DNA from: Neobacillus notoginsengisoli | GTDB taxonomy: Bacteria; Bacillota; Bacilli; Bacillales; Cytobacillaceae | Length of the DNA: 64,000 bases | NCBI RefSeq assembly: GCF_003515685.1 | Contig: NZ_QWEG01000004.1 | Span: forward strand, 248,001 to 312,000 | Direction: 5' to 3' | Notes under the pieces: generated by a model | The model's database searches: none | What the model saw: the letters and a program-made list of their open reading frames with translations, nothing else | What the model was told of the DNA's origin: nothing | Made by a program: the position numbers and the translations under genes | In this document: piece after piece, positions 46,981 to 58,088 of the stretch | How the letters are laid out: every line of letters starts with the position of its first letter | Numbering within the stretch: position 1 is the first letter of the stretch

Positions 46981-47535
46981 ATGGATGAGAACAAAGTTTT
47001 AAATTTTGCGGTTGAGATGGATTTGATTGAAAAATTCAATATGGCATTAAAGCTAAATAATGAAGAATCTAAGGTTGTTTTTACCCGTTTAATGAATGAG
47101 TATATTGCTGAAGCCTTTTCTAAGGCAGCTGGAATTGTACCAAATCGTATCAGAAAAACAAAGCAGGTTAAGATTACTGAGGAAATGACTCATGTTGCTT
47201 ATACATATGCCAAGAAGGTCTATCGGGGTGAGTTAAGCAGAACAGAAGGCAAGTTGGAAGTAGAACGGATTTCAGGTATGAAAGCTGGCTCTGCTCAAGA
47301 TTATATTACCGACTTCTTAGCAATGATGGAAGGTAAGGAATATCAAAGGGTTATGAGTAATTATGGAACTCAATATTTTTTAGAGAATATTAGAAAGGAT
47401 TTTGGAGAACAAGCTTTTTTAAATGCGATTGAGGCAACAGAAAAGCATATTAAGTATTATAATAGCCTAGGCTATGGGAGATTAAAGGCAAAAGAAGAAT
47501 TAGTAAATAAATTACGGGAAACTGTTAATGTATAG
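46981..47535 (+). CDS. AT-rich orphan gene, RHH-like N-terminus
   Basis: Not recognised with certainty. A 184-residue protein. The first 45 residues (MDENKVLNFAVEMDLIEKFN, then NNEESKVVFTRLMNEYI) look like a ribbon-helix-helix DNA-binding segment. The remainder, RGELSRTEGKLEVERISGMK then GSAQDYITDFLAMMEGKEYQ and ATEKHIKYYNSLGYGR, reminds me of an accessory domain found in front of HNH nucleases, but no nuclease follows. A GTAGGAG site precedes ATG 46981; TATAAT lies at 46932-46937. Base composition is clearly more AT-rich than glpD and the ilv genes, suggesting recent acquisition. Confidence 0.6.
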   Translation: MDENKVLNFAVEMDLIEKFNMALKLNNEESKVVFTRLMNEYIAEAFSKAAGIVPNRIRKTKQVKITEEMTHVAYTYAKKVYRGELSRTEGKLEVERISGMKAGSAQDYITDFLAMMEGKEYQRVMSNYGTQYFLENIRKDFGEQAFLNAIEATEKHIKYYNSLGYGRLKAKEELVNKLRETVNV

Positions 47536-47669
47536 AAGTCTAATCTATTAATGATTATGAAGCCAAAACTAATTTTTGTTATTAAAAAGACGATGCCAAT
47601 TTAAGCATCGTCTTTTTGGGGTTTTCATATAAACGGAACGTTAAGTCATTTTCATAAGTGCATAGAATG

Positions 47670-48680
47670 TTATGCTAAACAAGTCAGTGGCCCATCATAA
47701 GCAAGCTGTTGGATGGACCCGAGCCGGGACACATCCATGTTACCGCCGCTTACAATGATTCCGCAGTTTTTGGAGCGAATCGTGCTGCGATGGGCGAAGA
47801 GCGCGGCAAAGGCCGCTGCGCCCGCCCCTTCGACTAATGTTTTTTTCCTTTCGAGCATGGTAACAATGGCAGAGGCAATATCGCTCTCACTGACAGTAAC
47901 CATATCGTCCACAAAGTGGCGGATAATTGGCATCGTCAGCATTCCAGGCTCCTTGACAGCTATGCCTTCCGCAATCGTTCCGTTAAACGGGCTGCCGGGG
48001 GAGGGGAGGTTGTGAAAATGATCGTGAACAACCTTTGCTCCTTTAGCTTGGACGCCGATAATCCGGATTTTTGGCTGCAAATGTTTTGCCGCAACCGCAA
48101 CGCCGCTAATCAGGCCACCTCCGCCAACGGGAACAATCAGCGTATCGAGAAAAGGTTGCTGCTTCAGCATTTCAACCGCAATTGTTCCTTGGCCCGCCAT
48201 AACATCGTAATCGTCAAATGGATGGAGAAAATAGCCTCCGGTCCTTTTTTGCTCCAAGCAGGCCGCCTCATACGCTTCCTGAAATGAAGCACCGGTGATG
48301 ACAGTCTTCGCTCCATAATACTCCGTCGCCTTGATTTTTGCGTCAGGCGTATTTTCAGGCATGAAAATTTTAGCAGAGACCCCTCTTTGGGAGGATGCAA
48401 AAGCCACGCCCTGGGCATGGTTTCCGGCGGAAGCGGCAATCACACCATTCTGGGCTTCCATTTCAGTGAGGCGCGACATTTTGTAGCTGGCGCCGCGAAT
48501 TTTGAAGGCACCGGTTTTTTGCTGATTTTCCATTTTAAAATAGACGTTTTTCCCGACAAGATGATTCAGGAAGGTAGATGTCGTAAGCGGAGTCCGGTAT
48601 ACGGTTCCTGCCAATTGTTCCATTGCATCGGAAATCATGTTAGTCGTTAAAGAATCCCCAAGGGGTTCACGCTCCTTCAT
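47670..48680 (-). CDS. ilvA: Threonine dehydratase without regulatory domain
   Basis: A 336-residue PLP enzyme, fold type II, converting threonine to 2-oxobutanoate, the first step to isoleucine. The PLP lysine is Lys60 in KTGAFKIRGAS; SAGNHAQGVA binds the substrate carboxylate and VGGGGLISGV the PLP phosphate. Biosynthetic IlvA of B. subtilis has about 422 residues with an ACT-like C-terminal domain; that domain is absent, giving TdcB length. Its place directly after leuD argues for biosynthesis. ATG 48680 has no good ribosome site and may be translated by coupling; ATG 48638 is an alternative. Confidence 0.8.
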   Translation of the reverse strand: MKEREPLGDSLTTNMISDAMEQLAGTVYRTPLTTSTFLNHLVGKNVYFKMENQQKTGAFKIRGASYKMSRLTEMEAQNGVIAASAGNHAQGVAFASSQRGVSAKIFMPENTPDAKIKATEYYGAKTVITGASFQEAYEAACLEQKRTGGYFLHPFDDYDVMAGQGTIAVEMLKQQPFLDTLIVPVGGGGLISGVAVAAKHLQPKIRIIGVQAKGAKVVHDHFHNLPSPGSPFNGTIAEGIAVKEPGMLTMPIIRHFVDDMVTVSESDIASAIVTMLERKKTLVEGAGAAAFAALFAHRSTIRSKNCGIIVSGGNMDVSRLGSIQQLAYDGPLTCLA

Positions 48681-48705
48681 ACTTGAGTTTTGCAACGAAT
48701 AAATT

Positions 48706-49287
48706 TTATTGGCTGTTTTCAAACTGTGAAATTTTATCTTCATATTGTAAGGTGATGCCGATGTCATCCAGCCCGTTATAGAGCATTTCCTTGGAATATT
48801 CGGCAATATCGAAATGATACGAGAATTCTTTCCTGTCCGTGACTGTCTGGGCTGCGAGATCAACCGTTAAGGAGACATGGCCTGATTCGGCTTTTTGCAT
48901 AAAGGGCTGGATTCGTTCATAAGGCATTTCAATCGCCAGGATGCCATTTTTGACACAATTGTTTTTAAAAATATCGGCAAAGCTCGGAGCGATGATAATC
49001 TTAAAGCCGTAATCCAGGAGCGCCCAAGGGGCATGTTCCCTAGAAGAACCACAGCCGAAGTTATCACCTGCGAGCAAGATGGAGGTCCCGGTGTATTTCT
49101 CTTCATGGAGCGGAAAATCTTTTATCGGGTTGCCTTCATGGTCAAAACGCCAATTGTAAAAAAGGAACTCACCGAATCCCTGGCGTTCAATCCGCTTCAA
49201 AAACTGCTTTGGAATGATTTGGTCGGTATCAACATTGCTGCGGTCAAGCGGAAAGACAAGACCGGTATGGACTGTAATGGGTTCCAT
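48706..49287 (-). CDS. leuD: 3-isopropylmalate dehydratase small subunit
   Basis: A 193-residue swivel-domain subunit. Signatures: FPLDRSNVDTDQIIPKQFLK at about 11-30, LAGDNFGCGSSREHAPWAL at about 71-89 and IIAPSFADIFKNNCVKNG. With LeuC it isomerises 2-isopropylmalate to 3-isopropylmalate. The ATG follows the leuC stop codon without a gap (TAAATG), so translation is coupled. It is followed 25 bp later by the threonine dehydratase gene. Confidence 0.95.
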   Translation of the reverse strand: MEPITVHTGLVFPLDRSNVDTDQIIPKQFLKRIERQGFGEFLFYNWRFDHEGNPIKDFPLHEEKYTGTSILLAGDNFGCGSSREHAPWALLDYGFKIIIAPSFADIFKNNCVKNGILAIEMPYERIQPFMQKAESGHVSLTVDLAAQTVTDRKEFSYHFDIAEYSKEMLYNGLDDIGITLQYEDKISQFENSQ

Positions 49288-50712
49288 TTATATCACCCCC
49301 ACTGTGGCGTATTCCCGGATATCGACAAAACGGCCTTCGATTGCAGCGGCGGCTGCCATTTCCGGACTAACGAGATGGGTACGGGCGCCTGTTCCCTGGC
49401 GACCTTCGAAATTCCTGTTTGACGTCGATGCGCATCGTTCGCCTGGAGGAACGAAGTCGTCATTCATCGCCAGGCACATGCTGCAACCGGCATCTCGCCA
49501 TTCAAATCCGGCATTTTTGAAAATAACATCCAGCCCTTCCTGTTCCGCGGCTGTCTTTACACTCTTTGAACCAGGCACTACAATTGCCCGGACAGTAGGA
49601 TTGACTGCGCGTCCCTGGATCACGGATGCAGCCCTCCGCAAATCGCTTAACCTCGAATTCGTACAGGAACCTATAAAGACATGTTCAATGGTGACGGAGG
49701 AAATAGGTTGGCCGCCTTCAAGCCCCATATAGTCCAGAGCGCGAACAATTTCCTGCTTTTCGTTCTCTGTGGCTGCTGATTCCGGAGTTGGAATCGTGGC
49801 ATCAACTGGGATGCACATGCCTGGATTCGTGCCCCATGTGACCTGAGGGGCAATTTTGGAAGCGTCGATTTCAATCGTTTTGTCGTAGACGGCGCCTTCG
49901 TCAGTAACAAGCGCACGCCACTTTTCAACGGCCTTCTCAAAATTTTCCCCTTGCGGTGCATACCTTCTTCCGCGAAGGTAGGTAAAGGTCGTTTCGTCAG
50001 GGGTAATCAAGCCCGCCCTTGCACCTGCTTCAATGGACATATTGCAGACGGTCATCCTTTCTTCCATTGAAAGAGAGCGGATCGCTTCGCCTGTATATTC
50101 AATGACATAGCCGGTTCCAAACCGGACGCCATTTTGGGCAATGATGGCCAAAATCAAGTCTTTTGCCGTAACCCCATAGCCGAGTTTGCCGTTCACTTTG
50201 ATATTCAGCGTTTTTGGGCGCTGCTGCCAAAGGGTCTGGGTCGCAAGGACATGCTCGACTTCACTCGTTCCGATTCCGAAGGCAAGTGCCCCGAATGCAC
50301 CGTGTGTGGAAGTGTGGCTGTCCCCGCATACAATCGTTTTTCCAGGCTGGGTTAAGCCAAGTTCAGGGCCAATGACATGGACAATCCCATTATCCGGGTG
50401 CGTGATATCCGCGAGCGGAATATTGAATTCAGCGCAATTTTGCTGTAATGTATCAATTTGCTTTCTTGAAACTAAATCCTTAATGACCGATTGATTTTTC
50501 GTCGGAACATTATGGTCCATTGTCGCAAAAGTAAGGTCGGGCCTGCGAACAGTCCTGCCGTTCATTCTTAAACCTTCAAATGCCTGCGGCGAGGTTACTT
50601 CGTGGACAAGATGCAGGTCAATATATAGGAGATCCGGCCTGCCTTCTTCCTGATGGACAATGTGAGAGTCCCAAATTTTCTCAATGATTGTTTTGGCAGT
50701 ATGCATAGTCAA
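49288..50712 (-). CDS. leuC: 3-isopropylmalate dehydratase large subunit
   Basis: A 474-residue aconitase-family protein carrying the [4Fe-4S] cluster. Cluster ligands lie in [12 protein letters not shown] and in GCSMCLAMN near the C-terminus. The active-site strand [16 protein letters not shown]-type segment ([19 protein letters not shown]) is intact. Together with LeuD it catalyses the second step of leucine synthesis. AAGGAGGTTTGACT precedes the ATG; the leuB stop is 10 bp upstream. Confidence 0.95.
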   Translation of the reverse strand: MTMHTAKTIIEKIWDSHIVHQEEGRPDLLYIDLHLVHEVTSPQAFEGLRMNGRTVRRPDLTFATMDHNVPTKNQSVIKDLVSRKQIDTLQQNCAEFNIPLADITHPDNGIVHVIGPELGLTQPGKTIVCGDSHTSTHGAFGALAFGIGTSEVEHVLATQTLWQQRPKTLNIKVNGKLGYGVTAKDLILAIIAQNGVRFGTGYVIEYTGEAIRSLSMEERMTVCNMSIEAGARAGLITPDETTFTYLRGRRYAPQGENFEKAVEKWRALVTDEGAVYDKTIEIDASKIAPQVTWGTNPGMCIPVDATIPTPESAATENEKQEIVRALDYMGLEGGQPISSVTIEHVFIGSCTNSRLSDLRRAASVIQGRAVNPTVRAIVVPGSKSVKTAAEQEGLDVIFKNAGFEWRDAGCSMCLAMNDDFVPPGERCASTSNRNFEGRQGTGARTHLVSPEMAAAAAIEGRFVDIREYATVGVI

Positions 50713-50722
50713 ACCTCCTTGT

Positions 50723-51826
50723 TTAGGCGTAGCAGCTCATTATGCAGTTCGCTGCACTTCTCGTTTTAATCGATCCAATAATTAAACTCGTCATTTCTTC
50801 AGTTCCGACTTTTTTGCCAGCGTTTTTAAGGTCAGCGGTATGGAAACCGGCATTCAAAATCGATTCAACCGTATCCTCAATTACGTCGGCTTCCACTGTC
50901 AGCTGGAACGAATGTCTCAGCATCATCGCAGCAGATAGAATCATGGCGACCGGATTGGCCACGCCTTTTCCAGCAATATCCGGAGCCGATCCATGGACCG
51001 GTTCATAGAGACCGAAACCATCTTCTCTCAGGCTGGCAGAAGGAAGCATTCCAAGCGATCCTGTCAAAACTGATGCTTCATCACTTAAAATATCGCCGAA
51101 CATATTCTCTGTCACGATGACATCAAACTGGGATGGGTTTGTAATCAGCTTCATTGCCGCTGCATCCACAAGAACATGTTCTACTGTGACATCCGGATAT
51201 TGCTGCTTTTTCTTTTCAACGACTTCGCGCCAAAGCTTACTCGATTCAAGCACGTTCGCCTTATCAACAGAAGTTAGATGGCCCCGGCGCTGCTGCGCGC
51301 ATTGGAAAGCTTTATCGACGATTCTTTCGATTTCGGAACGCGTATAAAAGAGGGTGTCGACAACGACTTGACCGTTATCCCGCCGTTCACTTGGTGTTCC
51401 GAAATAGAGCCCGCCTGTCAGCTCCCTGACAATAAGGAGGTCACTGCCTTTTACCACTTCTTCCTTCAAAGGAGAAGAATGGAGGAGTTTCTCAAACCCT
51501 TTAATCGGGCGCAAGTTTGCAAAAAGGCCAAGTTCCTTTCGGATCCCAAGCAAACCTCTCTCCGGTCTGAGGTGGGAAGGATTGGCGTCCCACTTTGGAC
51601 CCCCGACCGCCCCAAGTAAGACTGCATCTGCCTTTTTGCAAGCAGCGGTTGTTTCAGGAGGAAGCGGGTTGCCATGGCGGTCAATTGCTGCTCCGCCAAT
51701 ATCATGGCTTTCAAAACTGAAGGAGTGGTTGAATTCTTCGGCAATTGTATTCAATACGGCCTTTGCAGATTCCATTACTTCTTTTCCAATTCCATCACCG
51801 GGGAGCAAGACAATATGTTTTTTCAC
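50723..51826 (-). CDS. leuB: 3-isopropylmalate dehydrogenase
   Basis: A 367-residue NAD-dependent decarboxylating dehydrogenase, third step of leucine synthesis. Family signs: [13 protein letters not shown] at the N-terminus, [23 protein letters not shown] with the catalytic Arg region, [20 protein letters not shown] with the metal-binding aspartates and the NAD loop [18 protein letters not shown]. It starts at GTG 51826 after AAGGAGG. A 470-bp gap holding a seven-unit hairpin array separates it from leuA. Confidence 0.95.
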   Translation of the reverse strand: MKKHIVLLPGDGIGKEVMESAKAVLNTIAEEFNHSFSFESHDIGGAAIDRHGNPLPPETTAACKKADAVLLGAVGGPKWDANPSHLRPERGLLGIRKELGLFANLRPIKGFEKLLHSSPLKEEVVKGSDLLIVRELTGGLYFGTPSERRDNGQVVVDTLFYTRSEIERIVDKAFQCAQQRRGHLTSVDKANVLESSKLWREVVEKKKQQYPDVTVEHVLVDAAAMKLITNPSQFDVIVTENMFGDILSDEASVLTGSLGMLPSASLREDGFGLYEPVHGSAPDIAGKGVANPVAMILSAAMMLRHSFQLTVEADVIEDTVESILNAGFHTADLKNAGKKVGTEEMTSLIIGSIKTRSAANCIMSCYA

Positions 51827-51856
51827 GGCATTGGCCTCCTTGTATTGTTTAGTGTG

Positions 51857-52213
51857 TATTCGGACTCTTGTAGCCTCAAAAACTCGATCAGAGTCCGAAT
51901 TCGGGGTTTATTCGGACTCTTGTAGCCTCAAAACCCCGTTGAGAGTCCGAATTCGTGGTTTATTCGGACTCTTGTAGCCTCAAAAACTCGATGAGAGTCC
52001 GAATTCGAGGTTTATTCGGACTCTTGGAGTCTAAAAAACTCGTTTAGAGTCCGAATTCGTGGTTTATTCGGACTCTTGTAGCCTCAAAAACTCGATGAGA
52101 GTCCGAATTCGAGGTTTATTCGGCTCTTGGAGTCTCAAAAACTCGATGAGAGTCCGAATTTGGGGTTTATTCGGACTCTTGGAGCCTAAAAAACCTGATC
52201 AGAGTCCAAATCC
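51857..52213. repeat. Tandem array of 52-bp hairpin units between leuA and leuB
   Basis: Seven copies start at 51859, 51911, 51963, 52015, 52067, 52119 and 52170, spacing 52 bp (last 51). A unit is TTCGGACTCT, about 20 bases (TGTAGCCTCAAAAACTCGAT), AGAGTCCGAA, and the linker TTCGAGGTTTA. The arms pair in every copy except the sixth, where one base is lost, and the last, where one arm has changed. The array is inside the leuA-leuB transcript. The rest of the 51827-52296 gap shows no ORF or other signal. Confidence 0.95.
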
Positions 52214-52296
52214 GATGGTTTCTTCAAACTCACCAAGCCATCAAAATGCATTCATTCAATGGCCGAATCCCGCAAGCAGTGAATAAATAAATCAAC

Positions 52297-53844
52297 TTAG
52301 CTATTGGCAGGCTGTAAAACCTTAACAGGCTGGCTATAGAAGACGCGGTTCACAGCATTTAAAAATGCTCTTGCGGATGCTTCGAGCACATCTTGGGATG
52401 CACCCCGGCCGCTTACCGGAAAGTCATTGACGACCATTTTCACATGCACCTCTGCCAGGGCATCACGTCCTTGCCCGACCGAACTTAATTGGTATTTTGC
52501 CAAATGGATTTCCTCTTTTATAAGAGCCTCGAGGGTATTATATAAAGCTTCGACTGGCCCTTTTCCTGTTCTCGCAGTCTCTACCCTGATTCCTTCAGGC
52601 GTTGCTAAAGCAACCGTTGCAGTTGGGAGATTCATCGAACCGGACTGAACCTGATAGGCGAGCAGTTCATACTTCTTCACGTCCGTTACTGATGTCTGGA
52701 TGTCTGTCAAAATCGTAAACAAATCTTCATCCGTGACTTCTTTTTTACGGTCAGTCAGTAGCTTGAACTGCTTAAACGCTTCTTCAGCCTTGTCATCTGC
52801 AAGCGAAAACCCTAGTTTCTCAATCTTATCCTTAAACGCATGCCGGCCCGAATGTTTTCCGAGTACAAGTTCGTTCGATTGGATTCCGACCATGGCTGGG
52901 TCAATAATTTCATAGGTTTGCGGATGCTTAAGGACCCCGTCCTGATGAATACCCGATTCATGGGCAAAAGCATTCTGTCCGACGACCGCCTTATTCGGCG
53001 CAATTGCCATCCCAGTCAGCTTACGGACTAAATCACTAGTTCGCTTAATCTCTTTCAAGTTGAGACTTGTAGAGTAAGGGTATTGGTCCTGCCGAATCGC
53101 CATTGCGACTGCAAGCTCCTCAAGGGCTGCATTGCCGGCCCGTTCCCCAATACCGTTGATTGTTCCCTCTATTTGCGTTGCACCGTTTTCGACAGCAGCG
53201 AGGGAATTGGCAACCGCCATTCCTAAATCATTATGGCAATGCGCGGATAGTACCGCTTTATGAATGTTCGGGACGTTTTCCTTTATATATCGGAACATCC
53301 GGCCATATTCTTCAGGGGTTGCATAGCCGACAGTATCAGGAAGGTTGATGACTGTCGCCCCGGCATCAATGACTTTTTCAATAATCTGAGCGAGGAAGTC
53401 CAGGTCTGAACGGGATGCGTCTTCTGCGGACCATTCAACCTGGGGAAACTTCTCCCTGGCATACCGGACCATATCAACAGCGAGTTGTACGACTTGATCA
53501 GGTGATTTTTTCAGCTTATACGTCATGTGAATGGGGGAGGTGGCAATGAATAAATGAAGGCGGGGGGCTTCCGCAACCTTCAATGCCTCCCAAGTAGTAT
53601 CAATATCAGACTTCGTTGCCCTCGCCAGGCCAGCAATTGATACATTCCTCACTGTACGGGCAATCGCTCTGACAGCTTCGAAGTCACCCTGTGAAGAAGC
53701 GGGAAAACCGGCCTCCATCACATTCACGCCAAACCTCTCAAGCTGCCTGGCAATCTCCAGCTTCTCCAGCTGATTTAAATTGACTCCGGGAGATTGCTCC
53801 CCGTCGCGCAGTGTTGTATCGAAAATGTGAATGTTCTGCACCAT
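52297..53844 (-). CDS. leuA: 2-isopropylmalate synthase
   Basis: A 515-residue enzyme condensing acetyl-CoA with 2-oxoisovalerate, the committed step to leucine. The TIM barrel begins [20 protein letters not shown], described as [13 protein letters not shown]; metal-binding [19 protein letters not shown] lies near 200 and [15 protein letters not shown] near 232. A C-terminal domain (about 390-515) is the LeuA allosteric dimer domain that gives leucine feedback inhibition. GAAGGAAGGG precedes the ATG. It is flanked on both sides by tandem hairpin arrays. Confidence 0.95.
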   Translation of the reverse strand: MVQNIHIFDTTLRDGEQSPGVNLNQLEKLEIARQLERFGVNVMEAGFPASSQGDFEAVRAIARTVRNVSIAGLARATKSDIDTTWEALKVAEAPRLHLFIATSPIHMTYKLKKSPDQVVQLAVDMVRYAREKFPQVEWSAEDASRSDLDFLAQIIEKVIDAGATVINLPDTVGYATPEEYGRMFRYIKENVPNIHKAVLSAHCHNDLGMAVANSLAAVENGATQIEGTINGIGERAGNAALEELAVAMAIRQDQYPYSTSLNLKEIKRTSDLVRKLTGMAIAPNKAVVGQNAFAHESGIHQDGVLKHPQTYEIIDPAMVGIQSNELVLGKHSGRHAFKDKIEKLGFSLADDKAEEAFKQFKLLTDRKKEVTDEDLFTILTDIQTSVTDVKKYELLAYQVQSGSMNLPTATVALATPEGIRVETARTGKGPVEALYNTLEALIKEEIHLAKYQLSSVGQGRDALAEVHVKMVVNDFPVSGRGASQDVLEASARAFLNAVNRVFYSQPVKVLQPANS

Positions 53845-53938
53845 TTGAATTCCCTTCCTTCATTTTTTTCGACCCCAATCCTTTTGAACGAAGGAAAGGG
53901 GGCCGGATAAATAGATAATTATTGAACATTGAAATCTC

Positions 53939-54160
53939 TTTAGAGCCCGAAGGACTGTCTGGCCAAGGCCGTTCGGTCGCTAAGTCTTTCTTTAGAGCCC
54001 GAAGGACTATCTGGCCAAGGCCGTTCGGTCGCTAAGTCTTTCTTTAGAGCCCAAAGGACTATCTGGCCAAGGTCATTCGGTCGCTAAGTCATTCTTTAGA
54101 GCCCGAAGGACCATCTGCCCATAGCCGTTCGGTCCCTAAGTCTTTCTTTAGTAGCCAAAG
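53939..54160. repeat. Tandem array of 52-bp hairpin units between ilvC and leuA
   Basis: TTTAGAGCCC-type starts lie at 53939, 53991, 54043, 54095 and, degenerate, 54147, exactly 52 bp apart. In each unit TTAG-AGC-CCGAA pairs with TTCGG-TCG-CTAA around a loop with GGCCAAGGCC; the linker is GTCTTTC. The sequence is unrelated to the leuA-leuB array although the period is identical. The remaining parts of the gap hold only the leuA ribosome site. Confidence 0.95.
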
Positions 54161-54187
54161 CACCGCGCCCGGCAATAACCATATTTA

Positions 54188-55213
<1,026 letters not shown>

Positions 55214-55234
55214 TCAATTTAGAAAATTTCCGTT

Positions 55235-55756
55235 TTAAATTTGTAAAGTGTATGAAGAAAATTCGGTTATTTGTGGCTGGCTTCCGCGTAGGAGGGCGGT
55301 TACGCCTGTCCTGGCTATTTCCTTAATCCCGTAAGGCCGAAGCAGTTCAATTAACGCTTCCACCTTTTCGGGTTTCCCGGTTACTTGGACGGCGAGGCTT
55401 TCTTTGCTGACGTCTATGACCGCCGCCCGGAATGGGTCAATGATTTCTTTGATTTCCCTGCGGAGCTGTCCGCTGCTTGTGACCCTAATTAGTGCAAGCT
55501 CGCGAAGGACCAGTGCTTTATCGGTAATGTCTGAAACTTTGAGAACATCAATTTGCTTGTTTAATTGTTTAGTAAGCTGTTCAAGTTTTTGGCTGTCCTC
55601 CACATCGACGACAAGTGTCATTTTTGAGACGCCGTCAACTTCGGTTTGGCCGACGGAGATGCTTTCGATATTGAATTGCCTTCGCTGAAGAAGGCCTGTC
55701 ACCCGGTTAAGCACGCCGCTTTTATTTTGAACGGTAGCCGTAATGATCCGTCTCAT
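55235..55756 (-). CDS. ilvH: Acetolactate synthase small (regulatory) subunit
   Basis: A 173-residue two-domain protein. An N-terminal ACT domain at about 1-75 ([20 protein letters not shown] with [16 protein letters not shown]) is followed by a C-terminal regulatory domain. It activates the large subunit and confers valine sensitivity. Its ATG overlaps the ilvB stop by 4 bp (ATGA), a typical coupling that ensures balanced subunits. Confidence 0.95.
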   Translation of the reverse strand: MRRIITATVQNKSGVLNRVTGLLQRRQFNIESISVGQTEVDGVSKMTLVVDVEDSQKLEQLTKQLNKQIDVLKVSDITDKALVLRELALIRVTSSGQLRREIKEIIDPFRAAVIDVSKESLAVQVTGKPEKVEALIELLRPYGIKEIARTGVTALLRGSQPQITEFSSYTLQI

Positions 55757-57477
55757 GGTTTCACTCCTATCATTTCATGCAGTCCTTTGCCCGGGGCGAT
55801 CATCGGATAGACATTTTCGGTTAAGACAACTCTGCAATCAATGACGACAGGGCCGTCATAGGCCAGTGCTTCTGGCAAAATCGTCCTCAATTCTTCTTTC
55901 GTTTCAATTTTCACTCCCTTAATCGAATAACTTTCCGCCAATTTCACAAAGTCGGGCTGGACAGGGAGGAGGGATTCTGAATAGCGTTCTTCATAAAACT
56001 CTTCCTGCCATTGGCGAACCATCCCGAGTGCGCCATTGTTGACGATGATCACCTTGACTGGAAGATTCCTTTCCTGAAGGACCCCTAGTTCCTGGAGAGT
56101 CATCTGGAAACCGCCATCACCGACGAGTGCGATGACTGTTTTATCGGGTGCCGCTAGCTGGGCGCCGATTGCGGCAGGGAAGCCGAAGCCCATCGTTCCA
56201 AGTCCTCCGGAAGTTACCCAACAGTCCGGATTGTTTAAGATATAATGTTGGGCGGCCCACATTTGGTGCTGCCCGACATCAGTGGTCACAATCGCTTCGC
56301 CACCTGAAGCATGATAAACTGCCTGAATGAGTTCCTGTGCGCTGAGCGCCTGCCCATAATCTTCGTGCCAAAGCGGATAGTGCCGTTTATTTTCCTCCAG
56401 CTTGCTTAGCCAGTCCGCATGATGGAGCACTTCAAAGGATTGTTTCAAAAGTTCAGTCAAGGCTTCACGAGCATCTGCGACGATAGGGATGCTTGTCGGG
56501 ACGTTTTTTCCGATTTCAGCCGGATCGATGTCAATATGGACCACTTTCGCGCTAGGCGCAAAATGGTTCAAATTGCCTGTCAGCCGGTCATCAAAGCGGG
56601 CTCCGATATTCACGAGCAAATCACATTCATACAAGGCCATGTTCGCGGTGTACGTACCGTGCATACCGGCCATTCCGAGTGATAACTCATGGCTGCCTGG
56701 AAAACTGCCGAGCCCGAGCAAAGTTGTCGTGACCGGGAGCCGATGCCTTTCTGCCAGTTGCCTTAATTCAACGACCGCTTTGCCATGCAGGACGCCCGCA
56801 CCCGCCAGGATGACTGGCCGCTTTGCTTTCGATAAAGCGTCCGCCAGTTTAATGATTTGTAGCGGATTGGGCCTTGTCGTCGGCTGATATCCGGGAAGGT
56901 GGAAATCCGTATTCATTTCACCTCTAGGAACAGGATTGGCCGAGATATCCTTCGGCATATCAATTACGACCGGACCGGGTCTGCCGGTGGTTGCAATATG
57001 GAAGGCCTCCTTGATGATTCTTGGCAATTCCTCAATTGACCGGACCTGATAGTTGTGCTTCGTGATCGGGGTTGTAATTCCGATGATATCCGCTTCCTGG
57101 AAAGCATCTGTCCCAATGACGCCAGTTGCAACTTGGCCAGTAAAGATGATGAGCGGAAGTGAGTCCATCATCGCATCGGCGATTCCGGTAATCAGGTTGG
57201 TTGCGCCCGGGCCGGATGTCGCAATCACGACGCCGGGCTTTCCGGTTACACGGGCATATCCTTCGGCAGCATGAATGGAGCCTTGTTCATGCCGGAAAAG
57301 AAGGTGTTTGATTTGGTCCCTGGCCCGATAGATGGCATCGTAAATGGGTAAAACGGCCCCTCCAGGATATCCAAAGATCGTTTCCACGCCCTCATTTACT
57401 AATGATTCGATTAGGACATCGGCACCCGTTTTCGGTGCTACGGCCCGTTCGATGGCCGGCATTGTTTCCACTTTCAC
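55753..57477 (-). CDS. ilvB: Acetolactate synthase large subunit
   Basis: A 574-residue thiamine-diphosphate enzyme making acetolactate or 2-aceto-2-hydroxybutyrate. [20 protein letters not shown] carries the start of the pyrimidine domain, [19 protein letters not shown] the catalytic Glu, and [20 protein letters not shown] with a later [12 protein letters not shown] the ThDP/Mg binding motif. The GTG at 57477 lies behind GGAGGGATGACAAC; the frame upstream runs through a dispersed repeat and is not coding. Expression is gated by the T-box leader upstream. Confidence 0.95.
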   Translation of the reverse strand: MKVETMPAIERAVAPKTGADVLIESLVNEGVETIFGYPGGAVLPIYDAIYRARDQIKHLLFRHEQGSIHAAEGYARVTGKPGVVIATSGPGATNLITGIADAMMDSLPLIIFTGQVATGVIGTDAFQEADIIGITTPITKHNYQVRSIEELPRIIKEAFHIATTGRPGPVVIDMPKDISANPVPRGEMNTDFHLPGYQPTTRPNPLQIIKLADALSKAKRPVILAGAGVLHGKAVVELRQLAERHRLPVTTTLLGLGSFPGSHELSLGMAGMHGTYTANMALYECDLLVNIGARFDDRLTGNLNHFAPSAKVVHIDIDPAEIGKNVPTSIPIVADAREALTELLKQSFEVLHHADWLSKLEENKRHYPLWHEDYGQALSAQELIQAVYHASGGEAIVTTDVGQHQMWAAQHYILNNPDCWVTSGGLGTMGFGFPAAIGAQLAAPDKTVIALVGDGGFQMTLQELGVLQERNLPVKVIIVNNGALGMVRQWQEEFYEERYSESLLPVQPDFVKLAESYSIKGVKIETKEELRTILPEALAYDGPVVIDCRVVLTENVYPMIAPGKGLHEMIGVKP

Positions 57478-57529
57478 GTTGTCATCCCTCCAGATTTTTA
57501 ATTTCATATACGAGGTTGTTGATTTCTGC

Positions 57530-57725
57530 TCCAGGCGCTTCGCTTTCCGCGGGCGGTCTGGGAGCCTCCTCGGCGCAAGCGCCTGTGGGGTCTCCCACTG
57601 ACCTTTTCTCCCGCAGGACAAACCCGCTTCTGCGAATAATCATCGCACGAAGGAAATGCGATAGCATTTTCGAGGAGTCTACGCGCCTTTCGCTCCAATC
57701 AACTGTGTTGGATATCAACTATCGT
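57530..57725. repeat. Dispersed Bacillaceae-type intergenic repeat in the ilvB leader
   Basis: The segment CTTTCCGCGGGCGGTCTGGG, GCCTCCTCGGCGCAAGCGCC and later ACGCGCCTTTCGCTCCAATC resembles a GC-rich intergenic repeat I know from many Bacillus genomes, whose borders read CTTTCCGC and CGCTCCAATCAACT. It lies between the T-box terminator and the ilvB ribosome site, so it is part of the mRNA leader. No coding potential is credible here. Confidence 0.6.
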
Positions 57726-57744
57726 CTTTAACACAGCCATCAAT

Positions 57745-58060
57745 AAAAAAAGCCTTTTCCCCCACGAAATTCCTGCCGTTTTGAATAACAGCTGGATTTT
57801 CGGGGAGAAAAGGCATGTGTCTTTCCTCGGTACCACCCGGATTTGCAACAGTCTTACAACTGCCGCCTCATGGAGCGAAAAAAGTGATCCGCTCCGTTTT
57901 TGTAACAGGTGCTGAAAAACACCCGGTCGAGCCTAGTAGGGGGTTGGCCCGTTCAGCTTAACACTCAGGGATGATGTCGGAATAAGTGGTATTTCCGGGC
58001 TTCCACCATCCCCGGATCTCTGTAAATACCGAATTCTTATTCCTTTATTCCCGTCATCGA
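57745..58060 (-). ncRNA. T-box leader of ilvB, isoleucine type
   Basis: On the minus strand the T-box sequence GGGTGGTACCG lies at 57838-57828. A stem I apical part is visible (ACAGAGATCCGGGGATGGTGG, with later AGCCCGG). The terminator pairs GCCTTTTC-CCCC with GGGGGAAAAGGC (57814-57752) and ends in seven T. ATC at 57975-57973, followed by A and a UCCCUGAGU stretch, fits a specifier for isoleucine, by analogy with the serine leader here; the choice is inferred. It lies between ilvD and ilvB and gates ilvB through ilvA. Confidence 0.88.
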
Positions 58061-58088
58061 TTTATCGATATGCACATATGCAAGTTTT

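Noticed and set aside
51857-54160. CRISPR array
   Set aside because: Units are contiguous near-identical tandem repeats without unique spacers, and no cas genes are present.
55753-57621. A 622-residue version of IlvB
   Set aside because: The N-terminal 48 codons come from an intergenic repeat; GGAGGG with GTG 57477 gives the normal family length.
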